This document shows positions 13,900 through 25,422 of a stretch of 64,000 nt of DNA, in pieces; the stretch's first letter is position 1; each line of letters starts with the position of its first letter. The position numbers and the translations under genes are program-made. Below the pieces are notes generated by a model that was not told the DNA's origin, did not search any database, and saw only the letters and a list, made by a program, of their open reading frames with translations. Origin of the DNA: Xestospongia muta (taxonomy: Eukaryota; Porifera; Demospongiae; Haplosclerida; Petrosiidae); NCBI GenBank assembly GCA_963693285.1, contig OY848919.1, positions 8,737,461 to 8,801,460 on the forward strand. The letters run 5' to 3'.

Positions 13900-14254
13900 G
13901 AAGTTGCAGATGGACAATCCTATTCCTATTTTCAATTTCTTCCGTGTACCTTATATTCCAATTAAATGCACTTTGTATTCTAATTAAAGAGGCAGTTGAT
14001 GGGTTTCAATTCCAGTATATAACCAAAATCAGAAACCAAAACCAACTGGAAACATCTCACTAACACTAGATTCTAAACGGTATTCGTACTCCGCGTTTTA
14101 TTAAGTAACTAGAAAGCCTAAAAATGGTCCACATGCCAAAAATTGAATTTGGAATAATTGAACTCACTAACTGGGTCATTGATTAGAATTTTATAAGAGT
14201 AATGGTGTGTGGTAAATATAGGAAATAGGAATTGGAATGTCTGTCTGTGGCTTC
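13900..14254. mobile_element. MITE-like inverted-repeat element, copy 1
   Basis: About 355 bp whose ends are inverted copies of each other: left GAAGTTGCAGATGGACAATC; right end, reversed, GAAGCCACAGACAGACATTC. The terminal similarity runs for roughly 50 bp. A second copy lies at 16892-17227 with the same internal order. It encodes no protein, as expected for a non-autonomous DNA transposon. TGTAC occurs at both flanks but with an extra base on the left, so a target duplication is uncertain. Confidence 0.7.
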
Positions 14255-15871
14255 TGTACTTGTGTGTTGTGCATGCACTGTTCATAAATTGATGTACATA
14301 CGCAACACGATGTGACGTAAGGCTTTGCGTCATTATGTGAACCAGCCTTTAAGCATAACAAAAAATGTTGACAGTTGTTGGGTTCTGATGCAGCAAATTC
14401 AACATACATGTACATATGCTAACATTTGTTAAACTTATGAAGCTATCATTTACATTTAAATTTTTGGTGCCAGTGGACTAATAGCTACTTTGTCAAAACA
14501 TTCAAGTTAACATGAAGTAGTGTCTATTAGTCCATTGGCAGGAACTCCATTATTTGTTGCGTGTAAAACGGACCAATACCCCTAAATTATTGAGTTAAGT
14601 ATTTACAATATACAGCAAAAACATGACTTCAAGTGCTGGCAGTGACTACCAATTATATATCTTCTAAACTAACAAAATACAATTTTCGAATAAGAAACGA
14701 TAATTTAGGCGAAATCATTAAAACATTTTGACAGTCAATGTGTACACTGATTTAAATGATATTGGAACCTAACCTTTCAAGTAAATTAACTAGTCACTTT
14801 ATGGAGCTTAGTTTCTTACCTGTAATATTAATCAATGTGACTTGACGGTAGAGTTAGGTTTCTTTTTGTGAGCAAATGTTTTATCTGTCCAGTTGGTCCG
14901 AGAGAGAAAAAGTAAGAGGAGGATCAGTGTTTTTTTGGCGCCTATTCACACACACACAATAGCCGCGTGACTATCACGTGCACATTCTTTTGATTTTAAA
15001 AAATAATTACTAGATATTAATAATGAATAAAAAGTACTACAAATTAATAATGTAAAAGGTTTCTTGAGTTGAAGCAATAACATTACTCAATTCATCTTTT
15101 CAGTTAATTGGTTTGTTATTACTAGTAAGATATGTCTTTATGATTAAAATTTGCAATCATCAAACAACCATCCCATCGTGCTTTTTTGAAACAACTTTAT
15201 TGTGAACTATTCTGTATGCTTGTCAAGTCATCATATGGTATTTGTATTCATGTTTTGAAAGACACTTCACATTTTTCATGGATTATTTTGAAAAGCAAAA
15301 CCCAATCAAAAATATTATTGTCATATTCACTTATACATTGCACGTTTGTAGAGGTCTTCACGCATTTGTTAAGTGCTCATCATTTTACTAGTTCCTATGG
15401 CTAAGAGAAAGATTGAATTTGTTGAATTGGATAGTCTAAGTGAAGTTACTACTACATTGTGTCTGCTCCATTGTCTCTCTCCTTTCTGTTCTCTTTGAGA
15501 CTGTCTTTGTTGTCCCACCGTTTAATTTCATCTTTGGCACTACCAGTAATGTATTGGAAGTGTATTTTTTTATTATTAACATTATTTCCACAAGTCTTAC
15601 AAATAGAATATAAACAAAGCATGGCAACGTTTAAGCAAAAACAAAAAACCGAATGGTTGGACCAGAACACCCAGGGTGGGCTTGATCACGTTTGCTAATT
15701 AACAATTTTATAATTATGGTAGATGAAGTCAAAGCATATAACATTTGACTTGATTTTGTGATTAACTATAACTAGAATGAAGGCATTTTCAAAGCTAGGA
15801 CATACCCTAACTATAGACTTCGGTAAAAATTTTCAATTCTTTGTCATGTAACTTATTATTTATTTATTATA
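14255..15871. other. No gene recognised
   Basis: AT-rich sequence with scattered short ORFs on both strands and no familiar motif. A minus-strand ORF around 15452-15670 has a mixed polar composition but no recognisable domain or convincing splice context. Confidence 0.5.
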
Positions 15872-16287
15872 AACCTCGCTGTGCGTGGGCGTAACGCGAG
15901 GGTACTGTAGTCTGTCAGTGTGTGTGTGTGTGTCTGCACTGCCTGTTTTTTGAACTGCTATAACTTGGCAATCGAAGTGTTAGCAGCTACCAACGTTTAG
16001 CAACGAATAGAAAAACGTGTGGACTTTACAACAGTAGTATCAAGAACATCGTCAAAGAAAACGAAAGCTTAAAACTCACAAAAGAATTTTCGGGCTGCAG
16101 AGGTCAAGTGCCGTTTCTCGAAAAGTAAAAAACTTACAGAGGAGATTTTTTAGTATGCTGTAGAGAATCTTAGAGGAATACGGACCAGCAAGACAGAAGG
16201 CCGTTGGTCGAAATAATTGTTAGAAAAGTTCTGAAAAGTGTTTTGTGGACTTGGAGCGAAGTAACACATTCAGGAAACGTCTCAAAG
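15872..16287 (+). repeat. ~400-bp dispersed repeat 'R', copy 1
   Basis: Begins AACCTCGCTGTGCGTGGGCG and ends near CAGGAAACGTCTCAAA. It aligns over its whole length, with small indels, to 19236-19631. The left end can fold on itself (CCTCGC ... GCGAGG). No clear coding capacity, and no terminal inverted repeats were found. Non-autonomous element type unknown. Confidence 0.8.
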
Positions 16288-16891
16288 CACTGAAAAAACT
16301 GCTACTAATAGATAATATATTGATTTATATTTATACAACGGAACGTTTCCAAGAACGCTTCATTTTCAAGTTACAATAAATTTTGTATATTAAATATTGA
16401 AATATTTTAAAACGTCATGTAAAGACTCAGAAACATTCTTCACGAATTTAGCACTTAATCTTGCTTGGCAATTGAATGATACTATTACTTACTCAGTTAC
16501 AGCTTCACAGACATGTCAATCAGAGTGGAAAGTACCCAGTAAACGACAAAGCTTTTTTCCCTTTGATTGAAGAGAAATGCTGAGTCATCAAACAACAATT
16601 TGTAAAGTGCATCACGTGATCCCATCACTAATTTGACCAGACCTTGTCCAATCTTAAATGTACATGTTACATGCACTCTGCAGTATAGATTTACACTGAA
16701 TATTGCAGCGAGGTTAAGCACTTTCGTGCATTTTTATTATTACTGTTTTCATGGAGTTTGTTGTGATAGCAACTGAGAAAGGTTAACCACAATACACATG
16801 TATAACATGTACTGTATTGTTTGCATATGCTACAGTGATATTACATATAATTGTAAAATATAAATAATTTTTGTGAGACATATAGTACATT

Positions 16892-17227
16892 AAGCCACAG
16901 ACAGACATTCCCATTCTTATTTCCAATTTCTTTCATGCACTTTATATTCTAATTAAAGATGCATTTGGTGGGTTTCAATTCCAATATACAACCAAAATCA
17001 GGAAACTAACCTAACTGTAAACGTCTCGTTGGCACTCGATTCTAAGAGACGGCTTGTGGTGCTCACGCTAAGTAACAATAAAAGCCTAGAAATGGTGCAT
17101 GTGCCAAAAATGGAATTAGAAATAAGAAATTGGAACTCAACAACTGGATTGTTAGTTGGAATTTTTTAATACGCAAAGGTGCATGGAAGATATAGGAAAT
17201 AGCAATTGGAATGTCCATCTGCAGCTT
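16892..17227. mobile_element. MITE-like inverted-repeat element, copy 2
   Basis: Same element as 13900-14254. Left end AAGCCACAGACAGACATTCC; right end, reversed, AAGCTGCAGATGGACATTCC. The internal part matches copy 1 (for example GGGTTTCAATTCCA). About 336 bp, non-coding. Confidence 0.7.
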
Positions 17228-17279
17228 TTGTAATATAGACCAATAAAGTCATGAAAAGGCAAGCCAACAAATTAGGAGC

Positions 17280-17283
17280 AATA

Positions 17284-17316
<33 letters not shown>
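17280..17316. repeat. (TA)n microsatellite
   Basis: Nearly pure TA dinucleotides just 3' of MITE copy 2. Confidence 0.85.
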
Positions 17317-17800
17317 ACACATTGAATATAACATACTGTATATTGAATATTGTATACATACTTGTTGTCATAGTCAGGTTTTCATAATACTTAACTCACC
17401 ACATGAGTGTTACTAATTGAGGAAGATAACTGAATATGAATATTATGTTAGCAACACAACTCTCTAACAAAATGAAAATTAATATTATCTACTATCATAA
17501 CTACATGTAAATACTACATAGTACATTACTAAATACTGATAGCACATAATACATGTACAATGTAGTACATGAACATTGTATTAGATAATCTATGTATGTA
17601 CTTAACATGCACATTCTATTAACTCACTTTTAAAAACTGTATACATCAGTTTAAGACTCTATGTTATATCACAATGCAACAACTTGTTTAGAGTAGCTAG
17701 TGTGATAGGAAGATGTGAGGAAATACCGTTTCAAACCAAACAAAAATTATTGATTCACTAAAAAGAATATTTTAGCACTGTCATTATTTTACTATGAGTC

Positions 17801-19235
17801 TCAGTCACTATCAGATAATAAAATTCCTTGATACCTAAATGAATGTTCTCTATCATTTACAAAATCACTGCCCTCTGCTTTTAGCTTTTTATCTCTTATA
17901 TCTGTGGTGTATAACATGAAATGTAACTTATTAATTAACATACCACATTCATCTTTCTGTTTCCTTTTTCTCTTCGTGGCCAGGGAAGGCTTATCTTTTG
18001 ATGGCATTACTTTCCTCAAGTAATATCTTCCATTTGCAGGTTCCTTGCCACGTCTAATGAATCCATTGTCAGGCAGTGTTGAGTCAGATGATTTATGCTT
18101 TTCTGAAAGCAACAATTTCTGGATAAATAGTCTGCATCAGACCAATCTGAATCATTTTTTTACTCTTTCACTCTTATCTTCTATGAGAAGTAAATTAAAA
18201 CAAAACTATAACAATCTTTGACTTCAATTACCAATATGTTTCTTATGTACTACTATTTTGTTATGATGTGATGAATTATGTGATTTCAAATTGTCATTAA
18301 ATGATGGATCACAACTTTGTTGGTTTCCAGACAGATGATCTTTTTTATAAGACTGATTGGGAACACTGATTTTTCTGACACCTATATTCACGAAGGGGAC
18401 ATTACAATTTATGCTGTTGTGTGTAATGAAAATATATACCTTTGTTTGGTAATTCATTATTTCTGCATATTCCACTAACTTCTTCCTTACCATATTTAAA
18501 TTTCTTAGGTATAATAACAAGGTCTGAATCATCAGATATGACTCTGATTGTTTTGAATTCACATCCACTAACTTCAGTCTCTTTTGCTTTGCAACCTTTC
18601 CTATTATAAATTAGTATAAAAAAATACATAAAGTCCCTAATTTACGCTATTTGTTTCTTATCTTCATTTGCTTATCAAGTAATCTTGAATGCTTCTTTGA
18701 TGGCACATACATACTAACATATCCATCTCCTTTTCTGTATTGCTTTATGTAATCCTTTACCAGGTCCTTTAAATTCATCTTCATGGCAGGAATCTTCCTA
18801 ATTAAATTATGACTTCAAAATGATCTTCAAATATTTTACTAACTTTTCCAGTTGGTTCTTTTTGTAATACATTTCCTTCCATAACATTTTCATTCTGTGT
18901 ACTACATTCTAATTCTAAAATATAAATAATTATGTCATTTTCTTGTGCAAACAATAACACATTCTATATATTCTATTTACTACATACCTTTATATTTTAT
19001 TTCAATAACATCAGCTAAATCATTCTGATTTATAATTAAAACATTTAAAATTTTAAGGAGGGTTGTCAATATATTGGAACTATAATGAAGACAATCTTTT
19101 ATATCATCAAGAATCTTTTCAAGATGTTCTTTATTTGTATCTCTACATTGTTTGTCTCTCACTCTTATGTATACATCCTCAGATAGGATTTCTACTGAGT
19201 ATAGTTTTCTTGCTAGATCAGAAGACTCAATTTTT
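17801..19235 (-). CDS. Gene D: 5'-truncated CARD-like gene with basic, disordered tail
   Basis: The minus-strand CARD-like exon (19235-18988; DLARKLYSVEILSEDVYIRV, RDKQCRDTNKEHLEKILDD) matches the C-terminal module of genes A, F and G and ends with the family's usual KYKG donor. Its first helix is cut at 19235, where repeat R begins. Downstream exons joining in phase 1 are 18600-18440, 18381-18232, 18102-17944 and 17901-17801, ending SDSD and TGA. One or two further exons lie at about 18916-18650 (ELECSTQNEN...), where I could not settle the splicing and one frame is interrupted. The tail is polar and probably disordered. It has a basic cluster KRKRKQK that could act as a nuclear localisation signal. 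Without its 5' part this may be a dead 3' half, though the downstream exons are all open. Confidence 0.6.
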
Positions 19236-19631
19236 AACCTCACTGTGCGTGGGCGCAAAGCGAGGGTACTGTAGTCTGTCAGTGTGTGTATCTGCACTGC
19301 CTGTTTATCTGAACTGCTATAACTTGGTAAGCGAAGCGTTAGCAGCTACCAACGTTTAGCAACGAATAGAAAAACGTGTGGACTTTACAACAGTAGTACC
19401 AAGAACATCGTCAAAGAAAACAAAGCTTGCAGAGATCAAGGTGCCGTTTGTCGAAAAGTAAAAAAAATTAATGTGGAGATTTTTTAGTATGCTGTACAAA
19501 ATCTTAGAGGAATATGGAACAGCAATAAAGAAGGCCGTTGATCGAAGCAATCGTTAGAAAAGTTCTGAAAAGTGTTTTCAAAATTGTACATGGACTTGGA
19601 GCGAAGTAACGCATTCAGGAAACGTCTCAAA
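19236..19631 (+). repeat. ~400-bp dispersed repeat 'R', copy 2, at a gene breakpoint
   Basis: Second copy of 15872-16287. Its left edge touches the cut CARD exon of gene D and its right edge touches the first base of COR homology of gene E, so it sits exactly between two half-genes of the same family in opposite orientation. It contains an ATG (19590) in frame with the gene E fragment. Confidence 0.82.
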
Positions 19632-21486
19632 ACAATAGCTGAGGAAATTCGTCGTGAAATATGTCAGTCATATATTGAGGCAGAGATTCCCGTTCGATGG
19701 TTCTTATTTCATTTAGATTTAGAGAAGCACCAAATGACCTCTAATAGCTCTATTGTTAGCAAGTCTGAATGTGTCAGTATTGGTAGTGCTCTTGAAATGG
19801 ATGAGGGTGATGTAAATGCTGCCTTAATGTATTATCATGATTTAACTATTTACCTATATTTTCCTGAAGTCCTCCCCAATGTTGTTTTCCTTAATCCAAA
19901 GCCACTTCTTGATAAACTGTCTCTATTGATAAGCATTTCTTTTGCTGATGCTGTTGATCACTTAAAGAGAACACTAGGTATTCATGTTCATCACAGTATT
20001 CATAAGAAACTCAAGACTCAAGGAATATTTTCAAAAGATTTATTGACAGATTCTCTATCACAAGGTTTTTCCAATTTCTTCTCAGCTGATGATTTTTTGA
20101 ATTTAATGGAACATTTATTAATCATATCACCTCTACCTCATAAACCAGGAGAATATTTCATCCCTTGTGTCCTACCTACTACCAATAATTTAGAGTCTTT
20201 AATAGACCCATTCACTAAGAAAATAGATCTTCTTGTTTTAACATGGAACGAGAAGCCTTTTCCTCAAGGTCTTTTTCCTGCACTAGTTGTTCGCATTCTC
20301 TCTCGCAAATCTTCACCTACATTTGCTCTGTCACCTCTACAAGCTGACAAACCACAATATCGTAATGTTATATGCTTATCATGTCCTAGTCTTGGAGAAG
20401 CAGTTCTATTAGTAGATGCTATATACTGGCTTAAGATATTCTATTCTGGTCCACCAAATGAGAGTTGTTATATTCGTCAAGTTATTAAGGAAGGCATTGA
20501 TGCAGTTGTGGACCAATTCCATTATTTTTGTAACCTAAAACATCCTAAGGAACAGCTTCTCTGTTCAATTTGTAAAACAACAGAACACCTTTGCTGCTTG
20601 AATGAAAAGAAGAGGAAAGTCACATGTTGTGATACCCATATAACTGATGATCCTGACAAGGAACGTCAACTACCATGGTTTACATCTCAAGTTAAAGGTG
20701 AATTATTAGCTATATATTATATACTATATATCTTTAGTGACTGACAACAATGAAAAGGTGATTGGCTAATAATACTTATATCATTAATATTATATTGTTA
20801 CTAGTAAAGTGTTATCATATCATCATTGTATCTTATTATGATAAGATGTTAGTGATTTATTGAAGTACTATAAATCATCCATGTACCAGTACATAGTTCA
20901 TGATTTTTATTGTGTTTTTTAAACAGGTTCTATACTTCACTCAGAACCAGATGTATATGATCTTCTTAACCTATTAGCTGACATTGAACATAAGTGGTAT
21001 GAAATAGGATTAGCATTAAGAGTATCTGCTGCAGAGCTTGAAGGTCTATTACAACAGGAATGTCTACCAAACAAAGTCAAGTTGTTTAAAGTATTAAACT
21101 GTTGGATTAATCAGTGCACTATAGCAGTAACATGGAACAATATCATTACTGCTGTAAAGAGTGTCAAAGAGATTCTAATTGCCCAAAAAATTGAAGCATA
21201 TATTTTACATTATGACATTAGTGACTATAATACATCAAGTGAACATATCAGGGGACCAGCTAAAGAGACACCATACGATAGAAGAGTATTATTAGAGGAT
21301 ATTTCTACATTATCAAGAGTGTCAGTTGAAGAACAGAAATCAGACAACTTTGTTAAGACTCTAAAACTCTATACCTTATCAAGCCAAATATCATGTTCAT
21401 GTAGAGATACAACATTAGGTCCATCCATACACACTTTGAGGAATTATAGGATCTTCATATTCACATATAGCAGGATGTGGAGTTGA
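19590..21486 (+). CDS. Gene E: COR-like fragment spliced to a death domain
   Basis: The first exon runs to the donor at 20698. It encodes a COR-like region (IRREICQSYIEAEIPVRWFL, GDVNAALMYYHDLTIYL) and the C-terminal Cys block (CSICKTTEHLC) seen in gene F. Homology begins only at about 19632. The preceding codons (MDLERSNAFRKRLK) come from repeat R, so the GTPase part is missing. The second exon (20927 on, in phase) is a death-domain fold (VYDLLNLLADIEHKWYEIGL, ALRVSAAELEGL). The reading frame is open to 21486, but the last ~15 codons overlap sequence matching the inverted COR relic, so the natural end may be earlier. Intact F carries a CARD at this end instead. Either a truncated gene that borrowed a start from a repeat, or a non-expressed remnant. 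Confidence 0.6.
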
Positions 21487-22320
21487 AAACTCACAAGAGG
21501 TACACAGAAAACCAAATAAATGATGAAACTTTTATGTATAAAGTAGAGATTCAGTTACTGTCTTTATACTGTGGTCAAGAACATTGTAGATAATAGGGCA
21601 GAGGCCTTTTAATGACGTAGCTTCACTAATACCAGGATTACCATCAATCCATATCTCTAAATAAGTAGCTCAACTAACAAGTGTGATTTGGTTACAACAT
21701 TTACCAACTTTGAAAGTGATCTTGTTACGATACTGATGTAGCTTGCTTAATGTTTATTTTAGTTCTGACTGTGTTGCAGTACTTAACAAGTGCATCACAA
21801 GGCAGGAGAATACACCTACAGGGTTGTAGCCACGCTTAAATGTATCAATAAAGGACCTGGATATATTGACTGGTCTCTGTGTTCTCTTTCTACTGTTATA
21901 GGCTTAAGTGCACAAGGCATGAAGTAGTACTTCTCAGTTTTGCGACCAACGTTTGATTTCATAGGACCAGCTACAATATGTAAGTGTTTTTGTAATGAAA
22001 CAAGTCTCACTGGGGTCAAAGGATCTTTTTTTAGATGAAAAGGTTTTTAAATGTAATTCATTAAATCTGCCACTGGTATAAAATTCTCTGTCAATAGCAG
22101 CACTGTTAGTTGTTGCAAAAGTGAAAGAAGATGTCATTAGTTGTGTGATACAATCAAAGACTGATTATATGTCAGTTATGACAATATCTCTAATCTCTTA
22201 AATTCTGGGTAGTGCATGATATTGCCTACTCTGTGATGTAAAAACCACAATGCTGACTTGAAATCCTTATTGTCTGATATACCACACTCCTGAACAAGCT
22301 TAAAACAAGTATCTAGTATA
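21440..22320 (-). pseudogene. COR / C-terminal relic of an ANK-Roc-COR gene
   Basis: Reversed, this matches gene A from the LHHRVGSI block through YYFMPCALKP to the Cys-rich end (about 4100-4990 in A). It is split over several frames with internal stops (for example 21816-22019 and 21934-22137). No GTPase or ankyrin part remains. It lies tail-to-tail against gene E. Confidence 0.75.
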
Positions 22321-23559
22321 TTGTAAATTATAAATACTATACAATATCGCATATCCTATGTTTACTGTGTGTACCTTGTTTATGTGTAATGTGGGTACGT
22401 TCAATTTTATCAGCCTGTAACGTATTCAGTACATTACCATAGACTATGCATTGACATTAGGTTGTTTGTTCCTGCTGTTTTTACAATTAAAGATGTTTAC
22501 TCTCATACAAATAAATATGTGACCTACATTGTTAGCATTTATGTAGTATCACTTTTTGAGAAAAGAGATCTGTAGTTGATGTTGAAGTAGTCAACGACCT
22601 GGTGGATACTTTTAAGAGGTGAACGAAGAAGGTTTCAGGTAGTTCTTCAACTGCCAGCTGTTAACACATGTGTTGTTTATCACTAGCAAAAGCTTTGTGA
22701 CATGCAGCTGTTAATCAAGACCGCTGATTTAATTTGATATTAGGTAGTACCCTTGAAGTAGCACTTGTCTTTTAAAGGTTTGGAAAGGTAACCATGGTTT
22801 AAAATTAGGGCACTAGTATTGTTTAAATTTTCCCCAATTACTAATTAATCTTGGGGTTGACTATTAACTTGACTTCAATCAACTCAACATCAAAATTACA
22901 GGTTTTAGTCCTTGTCCGAAGAATTGAAACAACATGTTGATGCACCAGTTCAACTCATATTTTATGAATTTACTTGAAAAATTAAATTAAATATTAGATC
23001 TATACCTCCATGCAACCCCTTGTGGTGTATGTGTCTCATTGTGGACCAGTTAAACTGGTTGACAGACTTTTAAAGGACTTTGATAAAGATTTTTTATATG
23101 GACTCAATTCTTTGTAGATCTTCTAAAGGTTAGTGAACTTATAATATAATTAAAATGCACATTACCTTCTATATAGACTAAATCTAATAAGGTCATTGTA
23201 ACATTTATTGATAAAGGACAACAACAACTCAACCAAGAACATGTAGCCAAAATTACTTATATAGCAAGAACAGAGAATATACTGGAAACAGATAACACAT
23301 AATCTAGACAACCATATATTGTTTATTTGTTCTAACACAATGTGCATTGTTCTATTAGACAATTCCACCACATTTCCCTTTCTCAGTAGGTCAATTGATC
23401 AGGTGGGTTCACAACTGCACTTGAGCACGATCTAGTCATGATTGGACTATGATTTTCAAATTGACTAGGGTTTTCCATTGGACTACTTAAATCTCTTTCT
23501 TCGGAAGTATTTTTGTTTTGTGAGGTCTCACTAAGTATCATCAGTCCTGACTGTTAGAT
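22321..23559. other. No gene recognised
   Basis: AT-rich, no familiar ORF. It may include the 3' end or LTR of the minus-strand gypsy relic next to it, but I found no matching LTR pair. Confidence 0.45.
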
Positions 23560-24960
23560 GAAGATGATTTCTACGAACTTGACATGATGGTGTGTTGACC
23601 ACATAAGATTTTCATGTTTCAGCTTGATGATTGACATTGCCAGGAATGTACCTGAAGTGATCCAGACATGAGTGTCATCTGGTATTGCACGTAGTGAGTG
23701 AACTCTATGTCAATGATTTAAATTCTGTTTCTGTTTATTCTTTTCTTTCTCATTCTTCCTTTTAAAGTCATCAAGGTAATGTCATGTTGGAATTAAACTC
23801 TCCTTAGTTTGGAATAGCTTTGTGTGAATTTGTCTTCTCATCAGGAGCTCAGCTGGACTACATGCACCATGGGAGAGGTGTTGCTCTATAGTTTAGGATA
23901 GCCATATAATGGTATTTATTGTTAAATAGAAGTGTCTTCAATGTTTTGACTGTGCATTCAGCTTGAACATTGCTTTGTGGAAAGTAAAGACAAGAAGTGG
24001 CATGTTGAAATCCATTAGATGTTGTAAAACCTTTTATTTCCTATGAAATATCTAATAGACCATTGTCACTAATAAGTTTTTCTGGAATGGCACAACTATT
24101 AAAGATAGACTTGATGGCAGAGATGATGGATTGAGAAGTGATTGTGTTCAATGTTATGATTTCAGGGTATCTTGAAAAGCAATCAACTACTAACAGGTAG
24201 GTAACTCCTTCCAACTCAAATACATCTGAGCCAATCCTATGTTAAGGATGGTCTGGTAGTTATGAAGGTATTTGTGGCTTATTTGGAGAGATGGTCTTCT
24301 TGACACAAATTGCACACGCACTACTATCATTCCTGCACATCATTGAGAAGGTTTATCAATCTTCGAGATAGCACCAAGTTCCTCCATTCATTTCAGAGCC
24401 TCTTATAGACTTTGTCTCGAAGAGGAAGTGGTATATTTTGAGGAGTATAGAGAGCAAAGGGTGTAGCATCTTGTTTTTAACTCAATATGATATTCTACCC
24501 CTAAATTGCCAAGGCCTTTGAACAAGTTAGAGAATGTATTATGAACTTTTGACCTGTAGTCGTTCTGAATTGTGGAGTCAGTCTTTGTTACCAGAGCAGG
24601 AGAAATAATGGCTGGTAAACCCAACAAGTTGTTTTTGAGACCTTTTATCACTAAAATAATTTGTGGTGAGGACTTCTCCATGTGCCTAATTGTCATCTGA
24701 AATTGACCTAGCACTCTTAGTGGTTGATGTATGACTAAGACCCAACAGTGCTCTTGAGGGTTTCTATAAAGGAACTTTTGTTAGACATCTGTAAGTCTTT
24801 TCTGAGATAGAAGTGATTTCAGTGTATCTAATTTGAATCGTATCACCTTGTTCAGGATGTAATGTAAGATGTAAATGTAAGCTTCTCAATTATTTATGAC
24901 AGGTTATACTTTATTACAACTCAATTGATAAAAGCATCGGTTATTTGTAAACTTCATGGT
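23560..24960 (-). mobile_element. Ty3/gypsy retrotransposon relic, internally deleted
   Basis: Read on the minus strand, it shows the protease-to-RT linker of gypsy pol (MLGQFQMTIRHMEKSSPQII then GLKNNLLGLPAI at 24714-24600, and LFKGLGNLGVEYHIELK). A jump near 24340 goes straight into an integrase core (GVTYLLVVD near 24200, FPQSNVQAECTVKTLK near 23950, NYRATPLPWCM near 23870). The reverse transcriptase and RNase H are missing, and several stops interrupt the rest. Dead copy. Confidence 0.7.
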
Positions 24961-25328
24961 ACTTTGCTTAGGTGCACTAAATCCAAGGCTCACCTTTATT
25001 TACTGAGTTCTGGCAGAGAAACATAGGTGGCACTGCTGAGTGCTGACCAGATTGCCATATTCTCAGTTAGTACATTATATACTAAACCTAGAAGTGAACC
25101 AAGAATACTTTCATATTCACATGTAGCAAACCCAAAATACAAACCTTTCACATGCAAACACTGCTTCCAGCCTCACATTCAAATGATCCAATTGAGTAAG
25201 CGTTTGGAATGTCTATGATGTGGTTTTCTTAGAAATGTGAGGCTCAGGAAGGCCAACTTCAACTATGTCACATAATTCCATATAAATTACTTTATTATAC
25301 TATATATTGGAACGACTGACTGCAAGCA
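24961..25328. other. No gene recognised upstream of gene F
   Basis: A short plus-strand ORF (25027-25218) has no recognisable motif and is not phase-linked to gene F. Nothing else is seen. Confidence 0.45.
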
Positions 25329-25393
25329 AATCAAATGAGCTCCACCCTAATTATAAGGTTTTGAGCATGCGCAGATTATATGAGCCACACCCT
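25329..25393 (+). promoter_or_regulatory. Conserved promoter block of gene F with NRF1-like core
   Basis: Contains AGCTCCACCC, TTGAGCATGCGCAGATTA and GAGCCACACCCT, in the same order and spacing as 54368-54441 upstream of gene G. GCATGCGC (25365-25372) resembles half of the NRF1 consensus and lies ~50 bp before the start codon. Coding similarity between F and G starts much further 3', so conservation of this block suggests function. Confidence 0.6.
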
Positions 25394-25422
25394 GGGATCT
25401 AACGCTGTGCTTTCCAGCCACA

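Noticed and set aside
15436..15698. Overlapping ORFs on both strands near 15.5 kb
   Set aside because: No domain, no supported splice partners; could be chance in AT-rich DNA.
22321..23559. LTR of the minus-strand gypsy relic
   Set aside because: No matching repeat was found on the other side of the relic.
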